From positions 1,550,001 through 1,614,000 of the forward strand of contig NC_037324.1 in the NCBI RefSeq assembly GCF_000143535.2: a stretch of 64,000 nt of DNA, written 5' to 3'. The stretch comes from Botrytis cinerea B05.10 (lineage: Eukaryota; Ascomycota; Leotiomycetes; Helotiales; Sclerotiniaceae). Position 1 is the stretch's first letter, and each line of letters starts with the position of its first letter. The notes under the pieces are model-generated. The model was not told the DNA's origin. It saw only the letters and a list, made by a program, of their open reading frames with translations, and did no database searches. Positions 43,301 to 54,987 of this stretch are shown here, one piece after another. The translations under genes were made by a program, and so were the position numbers.

Positions 43301-45643
43301 CTAGACTTTCTTTACGGAGCATGCCCATTGTCCGTGTTCAAAGGTACCATAATTCCAATCATCCGGTCCTTCTTTGTCCCTTGCTTTGAGCACCGGTGTC
43401 GATGTTCCTAATGGTAATAAAACGGGTCTATAATGAGCTGTATAACCCCCCCCTTCATCTCTGTCTGCCCACATCACCTCAGGAGAATCCTCTTTCTCCT
43501 TCACAAATGCTACGATTCCGTGTGAAACTCGGAAGGAATAGAACCAATCATTGTGCCAGTTGTGATATTCCACAAAGCCATTTCCCATATGATATATTTT
43601 GAGACCGTAGAATCCGGCGGCAATCTAAGGGATAGTCAGTATCCGATCAAAGATGTAAAGATAAATGAAAATTTAAGATAGCTTACACTATTAACCATTT
43701 TGATTGTGTCCGGGTCTTCTGTTCGTTTTATCACGAACATCAGCCAGTCAATCGAACCACGGTATGCCCAACATGAGCTTATTAATGCGCATTGTACATG
43801 TGTCTCAAAACTCGCAGGGCTTTCTGGAGTCCATGTTTGGATTTCATCATAACAATCGAGATGGCTCTCTGAATCAATAATAGCCTTCATCTCAGCACCT
43901 GCGACATAATCAATTGGAGGAGGAGTTCGACGTAATGGTCCCATCCATGCATCCCACTCAGCATAAAAAAGTGCGTAAACTCGTTGACTAGAGTTCATCT
44001 CTCGATATGGCATGATAGCTAATGCCGTAGGTGTGTTTATTGGTAGAAAGCTTTTGATGGTATGTTTTGTATCGAGCATAATCCTTAACAACCCAACTGC
44101 TCGTGTAGTCTTAGGGTCTACCTTGATTCTTCCACCATTTCGATAATGTTCAATTTCACTATGCTCTACGATTTTCGCATGACCGCAGCATTTGCAGCCA
44201 ACGCTCTCTAGCTTATGTGAGCCAAAAAAATAATCCAAGATTCTATGCAAAAACCTCTTCCCAGCCACTTCGCTATCATCTATCGTTTCAAGTTGTGCGG
44301 TATCTTCAGGACGAACGCCACAAAATTTGACCAAGCAAGCTTCTACCGCGATTTCTAGCAACGGCGCCGGCCAATAGTTTTCTTTGTCGAGAGCGATCCA
44401 GATCTGACGAGGACTTAATGTAGGTTGAGAATGACGTAGCTCTTTAATATCTTGAACAACCTTTTTAAGATTCAGCTTGTTCTTGATTGGCGCTCTAGAC
44501 TCTATCGCTTCACCCGGTTCCAAGTCTAGGAGAGTCACATTTTTGGAACCATATTGTAGAAGTTCGTTTTCCTGCCACCACTGCTTTTTCTGATTCTTCA
44601 ACTGGATAGTGTTCTCCAAAGGATATCCATTCGATACCAAACAAGCCTCCACAACTATTTCTTTCAATGGCATCAACTCATTTGGTTTTTTGTTCAACTC
44701 TCCCCAAATCCAACGAGAGCTTGAATGAGGTTGGTGGAACCATAGGTCGTGGATCCCTCTGAGAATCTCCAGATCTAAATCTTCGATTCTTCTTTTAAAT
44801 TTAGGATTGGATTCGAGATATTGGTACCAGTCTGCAATCCCGGTCAGCAAGTCAAAATGTGTATCTTTAGACCCAGACTGTGTCTTCGGTGATCGATGGC
44901 TTACTTTTGACAAACATATTAAAATCAGGGTCCTTAACTATTCGATCTTGTGCTTGTGCGCATTTACGCACCAGGTTCTTATAAGCCTTGACTTGAATGG
45001 TTTCTTCCATAGGATAATTAAAACCCACTATCAGCCAAGCCTCTACAACGACTTCATCCACTGAATTCTGGCTTTCTGGATCCTCGTTCAGACGTCGCCA
45101 GATTTGACGAGAGTTTAGATTAGGTTGAACTAATCTTAGCTTGTGGATGCGTCGAAACAACGATTTATGGTGCAAATGGCCATATGACAGCTTAGGATCA
45201 AGAGCTTCAAGAATTTCTAAAACAGTGTTTTCGTAATCTGAAACCCACTCATCGATATCCGTCTTTGTGTCTCTAGAATCTAATTCTGTATCTTTAGCGC
45301 CGAGTTGTGTCTCTTCGGAGTCAGGCCGTGTATCTTTTGTAACCGGCAATATAGGTTTGGTGTTAGCATTCTTAGTTTGAAGACGCTCCATAAGCCTTTT
45401 ATTATCGCTCTCTAAATACTCAAGATCGGCTTTTCTAGCTTTTCTTTTGATAGTCTCTTCCTCAGGATAATCGAAATGTGCCACCAGACAAGTTTCCACC
45501 ATAATCTCTTCCAGTGGTTTCTGCCTATCTGAATTTTTGACTAGATGTTCCCAGATTTCATGGGAATTTAATGTAGGTTGTTTAGAGCGTAGTTGTTCGA
45601 TTTCTTTTCGGAGACCTTCGGAAGTCTCTATGTTGATAGCCAT
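43301..45643 (-). CDS. Uncharacterised protein with four copies of a ~57-residue module; frame change inside
   Basis: Minus-strand reading in three parts. Part 1 is 45643-44867 (258 codons and stop). Part 2 is open through 44913-43687. Part 3 is 43624-43301, joined to part 2 by a clean 62-nt intron. The module occurs at 45613-45440, 45163-44987, 44763-44593 and 44460-44284. Each copy reads roughly LRxxQPxLxSRxIW, eight to twelve residues, PLxEIxVEACLV, then PEETIQ. Linkers share TQLGAKDTELD / TQSGSKDTHFD. After the repeats come GCKCCGHAK, a possible metal site, and a Trp-rich terminal domain (HNWHNDWFYSFRVSHG). Parts 1 and 2 are in different frames. Either a 40-nt intron (44904-44865, AAG acceptor) joins them or there is a real frameshift (see findings). 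No known domain recognised; function unknown. Confidence 0.6.
44284..45613 (-). repeat. Four tandemly arranged protein-coding repeat modules
   Basis: Module starts are 45613, 45163, 44763 and 44460, read leftward. The most constant positions are QP, IW, P/V-L-x-E-I/V-x-VEA/T-C/W-L and PEETIQ. Spacing shrinks from 150 to about 101 residues, so the linkers, not the modules, vary. The copies are diverged at DNA level, suggesting an old duplication kept under selection. Confidence 0.8.
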
Positions 45644-47045
45644 GCTTCTGTTATGAGACGAATGTACAATCTATGAATGTAACTAGGCGAATCAATAGCG
45701 AAGGTTGCTAGTAGGCGTATTTTTGATGTGAATATAGTAAATGAGAAGAAACTTCTGAACATGAGCTGAAGGTATCTCAGAGTGTGAAGAAGATGAATGT
45801 AGATGAAGCTAGACATGCGGAGGTCTCAAAATGGTAGCCATAGTGATGTAACACGACTGCGTATCAGAGGAAAGAGCGATGAGACTTTCTCATTCTAGTA
45901 CTTACTACCAAGCTAGAGTGGCCTGGGAAGAATCTAGGGCTGCAAAATCCGCTTGGATAGAACACATCTGTATGGCCTTATCTTGTACGCAGTATCTAGC
46001 CCATTTCAAAAGCTCCCGAGATATTACCCACGTATATATGAGATAGAGCAAGTCTTCGAACCCACTGGAATATTGACACTTGGTCGGATGAAAGAGTAGT
46101 GGGCGACTTCCTTACCGGGAGTGCGAATTTGCAAGAAAGGGAGGACCATTCGGCCAGGTCACAAGTGATCAGGATGGGCATCTGCCTCCAAGAATCAACC
46201 ATAATCATGTCTTACGAGGAGCTTTAATCTCCCATCAATCACGTGCCATCCTTAGCAGAATTTGAAAACATGAAGAAGCACAACAGACGAGGAGATTTCG
46301 AAGGGATAAAGTGTGTATTGTATCACACTTGCGACGCGGCGGTCCAATGAGTTGCTATCATTGCAAGAAAGACATTAGAGAAAGACTGAGCAGGTATTGA
46401 CAGATAAACTCGAGATCCGCCATCGAAACACAAGTCGTTTGTGGCTGTATATATTCTTCAAGATGTCTGTTTGTGGTTGGGAGTTGCTTTGATGCTAAGA
46501 TATGTGTGGTGTGTGGCTTACGGACGGCCTGCAAAGCTAGCGGCCGTTGCAGAATCTTGGCCTCCGAGCTTATTCAATGAACATCAATTGTGTACCTTCG
46601 CTCCTCCAACACAACCTCAAACCCAGCAACGACCTCATCAAGTCCGATGGATTTTCCTATGGAAAGAAAACACATTCAACTCACCTCCTCTGGCCGTTTG
46701 CACATTCATACGATGGATCCATACCTCGGCGTTGGCAGAATGGGCAGACAGATATATCTCGTTACTCCTCTCACCAGAAATCAGACCACTTGTTGCATGT
46801 AAGTAGAGACGCAGAGAAACAGGTGAGGACTATAGAAGGTAGGAATTGGGAAGCACATGTCTGTGTTCTGGATATAAGAACAAAGCTACACCATTTTCGA
46901 GAGTGCTAAACCATAGTCAACTCTTCTCGCTACATCATCCATCAAACAAAGATTGAAGCACCAACGGCAACCACTATCATCACGGCAATCAATCCAAACA
47001 TCGAAAAGCCACATACCATCCCGCGAACTACGACGAGAGCCTAAA
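45644..47045. other. 1.4-kb divergent intergenic region
   Basis: Short plus-strand frames at 46441-46909 begin with GTG or lack support. No RNA gene or transposon seen. Confidence 0.45.
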
Positions 47046-47679
47046 ATGATATTATTTGAGACCGATGCCTCAGTTTTTGAACTGTTGTGGGATCTCGCCC
47101 TCGCGTTCTTTATTGTTCGCATCGCATTTTCATATTTTATCCTCACATATCTCTCGTCTCTCTTCTCATCGTTCATTATTTCGAACCGAGTCATGCCATA
47201 CAACCATCTGACCGCTCCAGCCAGAGAACTTATCGCATTTCCAATTTATGTTCTTACAGCAGCATTGTGGGCAAGAACGGTGATTGTATACTATGAAATA
47301 CCACGCGTGCCAGGATTTAGAATCGCGATTGGTTCGATCGCTGGATTCTTTATGGTAATTGCGGAATTAGTGGGGGGCTTTGTGTTATGGGAAGGGGGAT
47401 ACAAGGAATGGATATGGGAGACGAATTTGCTTGGCGCGGGGTTAGGAATATTGTCATTGATAGTATTCGAGGGGATGCCATGCGTATTGATGCTTCTGGA
47501 AAGGAGTGAGGTGAACGAGACCACTCATGGGCATGGAGAAAAGCCAATTATAAGTGCTGTGTAAGTTATCTTTCTTCTTCAAAACTTGGAATTGAGGCTG
47601 TGAATAGTGGCTAATCATCCATAGGCCCACGATAGGAAAAATGAAGAAACTGAACATTGAAGACAAAAAGACGAATTGA
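47046..47679 (+). CDS. Small polytopic membrane protein
   Basis: Exons 47046-47560 and 47625-47679 give 189 residues; the second exon adds VPTIGKMKKLNIEDKKTN. The ATG at 47046 is used because the in-frame sequence before it is polar leader-like DNA. Four hydrophobic segments are apparent: LLWDLALAFFIVRIAFSYFI, ELIAFPIYVLTAALWARTVI, IAIGSIAGFFMVIAELVGGF and LLGAGLGILSLIVFEGMPCV. The charged tail faces the cytosol or lumen. No family recognised. Confidence 0.72.
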
Positions 47680-49328
47680 GATTGGGGCTTATGGCTTATG
47701 GCTTATAGCTGTACTCCGGAACACCCTGATGGGGGTATGATATTACGAATTAGCTTTCACTTGGTGATGATCAACTCAAATTGGGCCTGGACTTTGTCTC
47801 TGCAATCATTTTCAGCATGCCTCGCAGCAGAATCGTCCATCGTCTTCATGCGAAATATAAGGGTTTGATTCTCGAGTCATGTATGAATGCTGTGGTGGAA
47901 ATATCTGATCAAATGCCAGCATTATGACGTCCCTGCTTCTTTCGGCGACAAAGTTTCCCCTATCAGGATCATTACTGTTGTCATATTTGGCCACAAAGCC
48001 GGCGTCAAATGACTCGAGGATCACTGTATCGTTGCATGGGTTTTATTCATTACGCCGCCTCGGAGAGTCAGAATCCATTGAGACTTGAGTTACCTCGGTT
48101 TCTGACCTGGTGAAAACGTGCCCCTGAGACGTCGATCTCACTTTTAGTAGATCTTCCATTTCTTCTGTAATGGCATACTGGATCTGTTATCTATCTTCTG
48201 GGTTACGCATTCTATATCTCTTGCAGCGCACAATAAGGAGAAGATTTTCTGTATAGTGTCTCGGCTATAGGTGATCTCGGTGTGGCCGGAAAAGAGGGGC
48301 ACTTCACCCCACCAACATCAAAGAATCTTCCACAACACCTGTTTTTCGGTGCTATATTACGATAGCAATCTGCTATATGATCTGATAAGATTGAGTTTCT
48401 TGGTTAATTCTCAACTTGCATATGTTTACATCCAAATTTCAAAGACGGATATTGATTTGTTGATTATTTGTTGGATTTTTAATAAAAAACAAGTTTGATT
48501 TTGGTGTCCCATTTATCTCGTCCACGTCGTCCACACCGAGGCGACGTGCTTGCGAGAGTAGGGTACTGGGTGTCCATTGCTTCAATACCCCTGCAATATC
48601 TCTCGATTTCAATATGACGGTGTCGATGATCTTCAATGAAAAGTTAGATGGATTCGGCTTGAGTTCGGTCCCATAAGTTATGCTCCAAAATGACGATGAT
48701 CATAATTCAGTGAAGTGGATATCCCCGCATTGCACATTGATAATTTTTCTGTACATTGTTGCCGCGATGGCATGTTCCTTGAAGCTTGATCATCTCTTTT
48801 GTGATATCCGATATGCTAATAGTATGTTAAAGACCGTTTGCTAGATTCAGTGAAGAACAGCGCTTTTTATAGTTGATCATATAAATCAAGTGTCTTATTC
48901 AACTTTTCAACTTTTCAATTATCAATCTTGATTAATAATAAATGATTAGAATGATTAGAACAATTCAAATATTTAAAATATTTTGAATATTTATGTTTTG
49001 AAATTTAAATTTTATAATATTTTAAATCAAATTAAGAACTTTAGTGAAAAAGTCGAAACGTCGAAAAGCCGAAAAGTTAGATGAGACACTTGACCTATAT
49101 AACCGACGGTAGCTTTTCAATTAGATCTTTATACAGTTGATATATTTCACGTACAATTTGCAATTTTCAATATAGAATATCCGAATTAGCCGAGAACACG
49201 CATATTTACTGTTTAAGATTTCTGAATGATGAATTTGCGTGTTTTTGATTGCATCAAATGAATGTTTCTTCATATAAACTAGTGAGATTTTTAGTTGAAT
49301 AACGCCGAATGAGCCTTGTATGCATCAT
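47680..49328. other. Convergent intergenic region with AT-rich foldback element
   Basis: No coding frame supported. The right half holds an AT-rich inverted repeat described separately. Confidence 0.55.
48867..49115. repeat. AT-rich foldback (MITE-like) element with transition mismatches
   Basis: The left arm (about 48867-48923) pairs with the reverse complement of the right arm (about 49052-49115). Both contain TCAAGTGTCT and AACTTTTC. In the 40-bp core the mismatches are nearly all C/T or G/A. The 130-bp interior is extremely AT-rich (for example ATATTTAAAATATTTTGAAT). This fits a short non-autonomous inverted-repeat element mutated by RIP. No terminal target-site duplication was confirmed. 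Confidence 0.65.
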
Positions 49329-51139
49329 TTATTCCCGTCTCTTCATCGCAAGCACAGGTGCGGTATACACGTGCTTTGCCTTAAAATAATAATAAATCAA
49401 CGCCACAGATAACGTAGCTACAAACATCACACTCGACCAATTCATATTTTGGGCGGTGACGGGTGTCTGGAGAGGCCAAAAGGAAAAGAACGTGATGGGT
49501 GCTAAGAAACACAAAGAAGCAATGTTGATAGCCATGCCGTATTTGCCGAGAGACCATCGATGCGGAGGAAGGGGTCCTTGTAAACGGCGCCAGACTAAAC
49601 AGCTGATTGTGATGAAGTAAGAACATAAAATTGAAACACCACCGAGAGAATTGATTGCGTTGAGGGCGACACTTGATCCAAGGTTGATGAGTGAGAGTAA
49701 AGACGAGACAGCGATTGAGACGCAGACACTGCGAAGTGGAATATTCCAGCCGGGCGATACTTTGGATAACCAAGCTGAACCTGGCAATCCTCCGTCTCGA
49801 GCAAATGACCAAATCTGGCGCGAAGCGGCGGCTACTTCACTGATACAGCAAGATAGTAGGAGGATGACTACGACGATACACATAACGTTCGTCGCGGCGT
49901 AGCTTTGAGTTGCATTGAAGAATACTTGCATGAATGGCTGGCCAGTCACAGTTGCAAGAACGGCGTCGAGATCTCCAAGAGTGAAGATTAAAGTCACTGC
50001 CATAAGGAACCCCATAGTAGCGTTGGGTCCTACCGACCACATGATGGCTCTCGGAACTACCCAGGATGCGTCCTGAATTTCCTCGGCTACACACGTAGTA
50101 TATTAGGATTCCATTCACACGATATCTCTCAATGGGAACTTACATAAATGCACAGAACAATCATAACCAATCAACACACTCATCGGACTGACCAGTCCAA
50201 TCATGGCTGCCAGTCCCTTAGAAGACCATCCGCCATCGTTGGTAAAGTTCAAAAGAACAGTGGATGGATCTCCACGAGGTCCCATTACCCATAACGGAAT
50301 GATAATAACGAAGAAACCGATCAAGTGAAGAATTAAAACGATACCCTCAATCAGAGGTAGACGTTCAGCCAAGGAAGTATTAAACACAACGGAAAACGTT
50401 ACAACTCCGATGGCGAGTAAGGTCGCGTGGAATGGCTCGTAGACATAGTCGGCTTTATTGAGGGCAATAAGACCTTGGAGGATACCACCGATCATAAAGC
50501 AGACACCTGCAAGATATACTTGCCATCCAATAGCAGAAAGCCAGCCCACGATGTAACTGAGCAGCCTTTGAATTCTGGGAGGGGCAAATTCTGAAACCCA
50601 GTGGTATTGCCCACCTGCAGTTGGCGATCTATGATTCCCAAATGTTAGTTATCAGAACGAAGATGAGCGGAATTCAGAATTTAGGTATGATGGCACGCAC
50701 ATAGAAGCCATTTCAGCAATACTAGCATACACCAAGGACATGCCGCAAGCAGCAACAATGAATCCCCAAAACAGATCGGCCGTCCCTCCATCAACCATGA
50801 CGAATGTGAAGAGGGGAAGTAAAAGTTCCCAAGATGCCATAGCTGTACTAGCAAATCCTAGCATCGTTATAAATTTAAAGTTTCTCTACATGGAATCCAG
50901 TCAGTCGTTATTCGTTCCATCTTGTCGATAATGGTAGAGCATACACGTAGAACTTGTTTCTTTCCCAACACCACCATATCCTGTTGATCGGCTCTCGTTC
51001 CCCGCCATTTCTTTGCTACCTGACCTGGAACCTCATCTTCGAAATCCTCTTTCTCAACATCTTGATCGATCGGAACCGCGGCGCCTGTCTCTTGACTTGC
51101 AAATATCACTTCTCCATCCTTCTGAATCTCTGGGGTCAT
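49329..51139 (-). CDS. APC-superfamily permease (choline/GABA/amino-acid type)
   Basis: Minus-strand exons 50945-51139, 50701-50885, 50144-50628 and 49329-50086 give 540 residues with about 12 membrane segments. The cytosolic N-terminus is acidic. Membrane region one begins at RRNFKFITMLGFASTAMASW. The family signature ISPTAGGQYHWVSEFAPP is formed across the second junction, and SEEIQDASWVVPRA across the third. Conserved helices include MSLVYASIAEMAS and IGYDCSVHLSEE. Fungal relatives include Hnm1 and Uga4-type carriers; substrate cannot be fixed from sequence. The in-frame start at 51139 is the first ATG. It presumably imports an amine or amino acid across the plasma membrane. Confidence 0.92.
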
Positions 51140-53528
51140 GGTGACTAACGAGGAAAATCGAGGGCGTCTATGTTGATTATGAGATGAAAAGCTCGAACCG
51201 GCGCAGCTCAATCTCGCGCCTCGAGCATAGGATGAAATAAAGAAAATTGAAGTCGCAAAAGATCTAGTTCCAAGACAAGAGAACGAACTTTTGCACAATG
51301 GATATCAAGATAAGATCAATGCATGATGCAAGACCGATGCAAACTACGATCAATGTAGCATTGCATTACCCACTGTATTGTGCCCTGAAATTATTCCCAA
51401 TTCAGTCTTGCCGATCAGCCGCACCTGTGTATTATTATTTCATACAAAATCAAGTCCAGACCTATAAGCTATGGTTTCGTACTCTCCTCATGTTCTTTTC
51501 TTGTCTTCATCCGAGATATGCATGCAGCCGAAAACTTAAATATATGAAATCAGCGGACAATTTTTAGCTCTAGTCCAATAACAACTATCCACCGACATAT
51601 ATCCAATAAACCATGCCAGTTCAACAGCTCATATTGATTTCTTCAAAGCATTTGTGTTAGCTAATTCAAGGGTTGGTGAATCCTTCGATTTTCACGCCAA
51701 TTGGGTGATACAAGCAACGCCACAACGTTCAGGGGCGGGCCATCCCACCGATTTAGAGAGATGCCCGTGTTTATTCGGGAAGGTGGGGATCCAGGGATAT
51801 GAGGTTCCCACTGCCGCACGGAAGAAAGATTGATGGGCCCGTATTAGTGGAGAAGAGTCCTCGATTGCCGTTTTTTGATACTCGCGTGATTTAGGCGATG
51901 CAGACAGTAGCACTCGCATCTCAGGCTTGCTTTTGGACGTTTACAGTGTAGTGGAGGAATTGCGGTTTCGATTTAATCTTCGATATATTGAGCATGCTTG
52001 CAGATAAAGTTTCGGCCGATGACCTGTTCCCAGAATCAGACCACCCAAGGTGTTGGAGATGGGGAAAGCCCTGGCACAATAATATGTCGATCTGCGCAGC
52101 ACACCTCGCTTAATTGTGAAGAACACTTGTTCGAATGAATTCATGAATCTTGATCATTCATTCATGGATTTTACCAGGAAAGCATCTGGTCAGTGGCCAC
52201 CATGCCACCATGCCACCATAAGGAACGAAGTAGAATGTTTATTTGAGCCTTTCAGGGGACTGTTGCTTAGCAAAGCACTTCCATGGTTCTCCATATCGAT
52301 CCACGCGCGATCGATATTTGAGGATGGACCAACTGTTACGCGTACTTACACAAGATTGTGAATTAGTATTCACCCACCAACCGAGGCAAAAATTGATAAA
52401 TTCTTCACGCTCCATGCGTACTTGGAATAAATGTCTCAAGATTTTATGGCCTTCATTTCAGAATATCGAATCGCAAGCGAAAGAATTAGGATTACGGGAT
52501 TGCGGGATTGCGGCATTACGGGATTCGCTTGTTTTTAAGAATAATTCTATGATTCTGTATGGTTACATTGTGTAAGCGGGATAAAACCTTATATCGAAAT
52601 CACACGAACCTATGTCTCTTGAATCAATAGACTCATCTAAAGACATATAAGTAGGTCATTACTGTTTCAATTGAGAGAGGCCCAGAAAATTTTGTTGATT
52701 TTTAACTCAACAATACACTTCGATTGGAATACTATGTTATCTTCATGTCAATTCTGCTTCTCAATTTGAGATCCAGGGTAGTTTCCGAAAGCCCTTTTAA
52801 AGGTGCTCAAGGTTATTTTGCGTACATAGTAAGATTATACCTTACCAAATAATGTAACCCTACAAAGGATCGACTTTTACATCCACATTTACCATATACC
52901 CCAGCAAATGCCGAATGACCCTAGTCTAGACAGACAATCAGGCTCTGTCACCCCACTCTCCAACTGAGAACCCACAACGCCCACTTGCAAATTAGCAAAT
53001 CAATCAGATTTGCGTCACGAAGAAACCTTGCGACATGTGAGATTTGTTAGGATGGTCCTTCCACAACCAATTTACTGGAATTCCGGAATGGGTTCCCCAA
53101 AAGCTTGAATATCACTCCCGGCGCTGATTTCAGCTCATTCCTTCGGCGCCTTTCAAGCGAGCCGAGACTTCTTGTGCAGCTTCTCGACGGACTCTTCTGG
53201 ATGCTAACATTCCGTTCCCGATGGAGCCCACAAGGGGCGGCTCGTTATCACCTGTTGTAGGGCGTGGCACGGAGGCACCATGTAACAATACTTTTACATC
53301 CTCCCGTGCTTCAGGCACCGTTTACGTTTGTTCCTAAAGAATATAGTTACTTGAAAATTCCCAGGATAATGCTTCTTTCGCTGCATTCTTTATGAACCGT
53401 CGGCACCCGGAACTTTGATCTACGATGCTCGAGTTTGAATGTTTAAGCCCCTCACTTTGACATAATTATAACGCGGTGGATGTCCGGTATCTGTTTTTGT
53501 TTGGACTAACGATACGAGAACGTGTGCT
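51140..53528. other. 2.4-kb divergent intergenic region
   Basis: Only short frames, mostly with non-ATG starts. A GGGATTGC / ACGGGATT micro-repeat lies at about 52489-52528. No gene or RNA identified. Confidence 0.5.
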
Positions 53529-54987
53529 ATGTCGATGCCGACGACTGGCTTGGTGGTGCCACCGGGTCAATCTGCACCATTTGCTGTCGTAACGAGTACT
53601 GATCATTCGGCGTGGGTTATTATTGCAACGGCATTAGGGCTGTCTTGCCTCTTGGTATTCATTGGGATCAAGGCTTTCGCCAGGAGTTCGTTGGGGAAAG
53701 GCGTTAGTTATGATGAACTATGTCTTGTGGCTTCGACGGTTAGTTGCTTGGAATATCACTCGCGTTGGTCATTCCGCGCAGTCGATAATATCCTGGAAAT
53801 ATATTGAATTTTACTGACAAATAATGTAGCTGCTGGCAGCGATTCAGTCATCGGTAGTGTTGGGAGCTTGTGCCAAAGGTTTAGGCAAATCCATCGAACT
53901 TGTATCAGTCAAGAATCAAGCCCAGATAGAGCAAGTAAGTTCAAGTCATCTACGTAGCGCGCATCAAATTCCGCAAAAAGCTAATTTTTTACTTGACAGA
54001 TGTGGTATACGAGTTTGCTGTTGTTTATCATATCCCTCGGATTGTCCAAAACTTCAGTAGTCGTCTTATTGGCTAGTTTGACCCCAGATCAAAAACACAA
54101 GAAGATATTCCATAGCGTAATTGGATTAGTGGCTATTTGGACAATTGCGAGTCTGTTTGCGGTGGCTTTACAGTGTAATTTGTCGCATCCGTGGAAAACC
54201 ATTGGACAGCGTTGTGATAACGTGGTAAGCACTTTCTTGAAGTCGAACTCAACTCAAAGTATGAATCTAATCCGAGCTGGTAGTCTTTAAGATGGCAGAT
54301 CATATCTGCTTTTGACATCATTTTCGAGATCGCATTTGTCGCTTTATCATTTTACCTAGTGTGGAGTCTTCGAACAAGCAAATCGAATAAAACGATTGTC
54401 GTTGTAGCATTTGGGTTTCGTCTTCCGTGCGTTCTTTTGGGACTTCGTTAATACAAAAGCGCATGCTAACGCTGCTATCTAGTATGATTATCGCCATTGC
54501 CTACCGACTAGCCACATTTGATGTAGATGGATTGACCACGAACCCGATGTTTCTCGAGGATGAATTTATTGTATGGACCCAGAGCGAAATGAACTATTCC
54601 ATCATTGCCGCCATCATACCGAGTCTTCGACCTTTCGTGAAGAATCTTTCAACATATTACGGCCAGGAGCTGGGAGGAAGATCGGGATATACGTTGGAGG
54701 ATTCAGAGAACTATCAACTTTCCAATTTAGGCTCCGCCTACCGAAATGAAAGCCACCACCGAGAAAGCAGAATTCGAGAAGATGTGGATCCGGACGATTA
54801 TAAATTTCGAGTTTGGGCAAACGACACAGGACGAGGTGCGAAGAAAGGCAAGAACCCGGGAGAAGGAAGCTCGAAATTATGGAACAAGGCTGGGGAAGAA
54901 GGAACAGATGGGGTGAGTGTTGGAAGTAGTGATTCTCAGCGGATGATTATCAAGAAGGATACTACATGGACGGTACAGATGGATTGA
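53529..54987 (+). CDS. Fungal rhodopsin-domain (PTH11-like) seven-helix membrane protein
   Basis: Exons 53529-53738, 53830-53934, 54000-54224, 54299-54426 and 54483-54987 give 390 residues. Helices include AWVIIATALGLSCLLVFIGI, YTSLLLFIISLGLSKTSVVV, VIGLVAIWTIASLFAVALQC and SAFDIIFEIAFVALSFYLVW. The motif GLGKSIE after helix two and the Leu-Ser-Lys-Thr-Ser in helix three are typical of the fungal rhodopsin-like domain family found in Pth11-related receptors. No CFEM domain precedes it. The long tail is polar, with Ser/Gly/Lys-rich ends. The fourth junction uses the GGCAG acceptor; the upstream TTTAAG would shift frame and lose the helix. Ligand unknown; a sensing role is inferred from the family. 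Confidence 0.83.

Noticed and set aside
46441..46909. Overlapping plus-strand frames upstream of the membrane protein
   Set aside because: Non-ATG start, mutually overlapping frames, no family resemblance.
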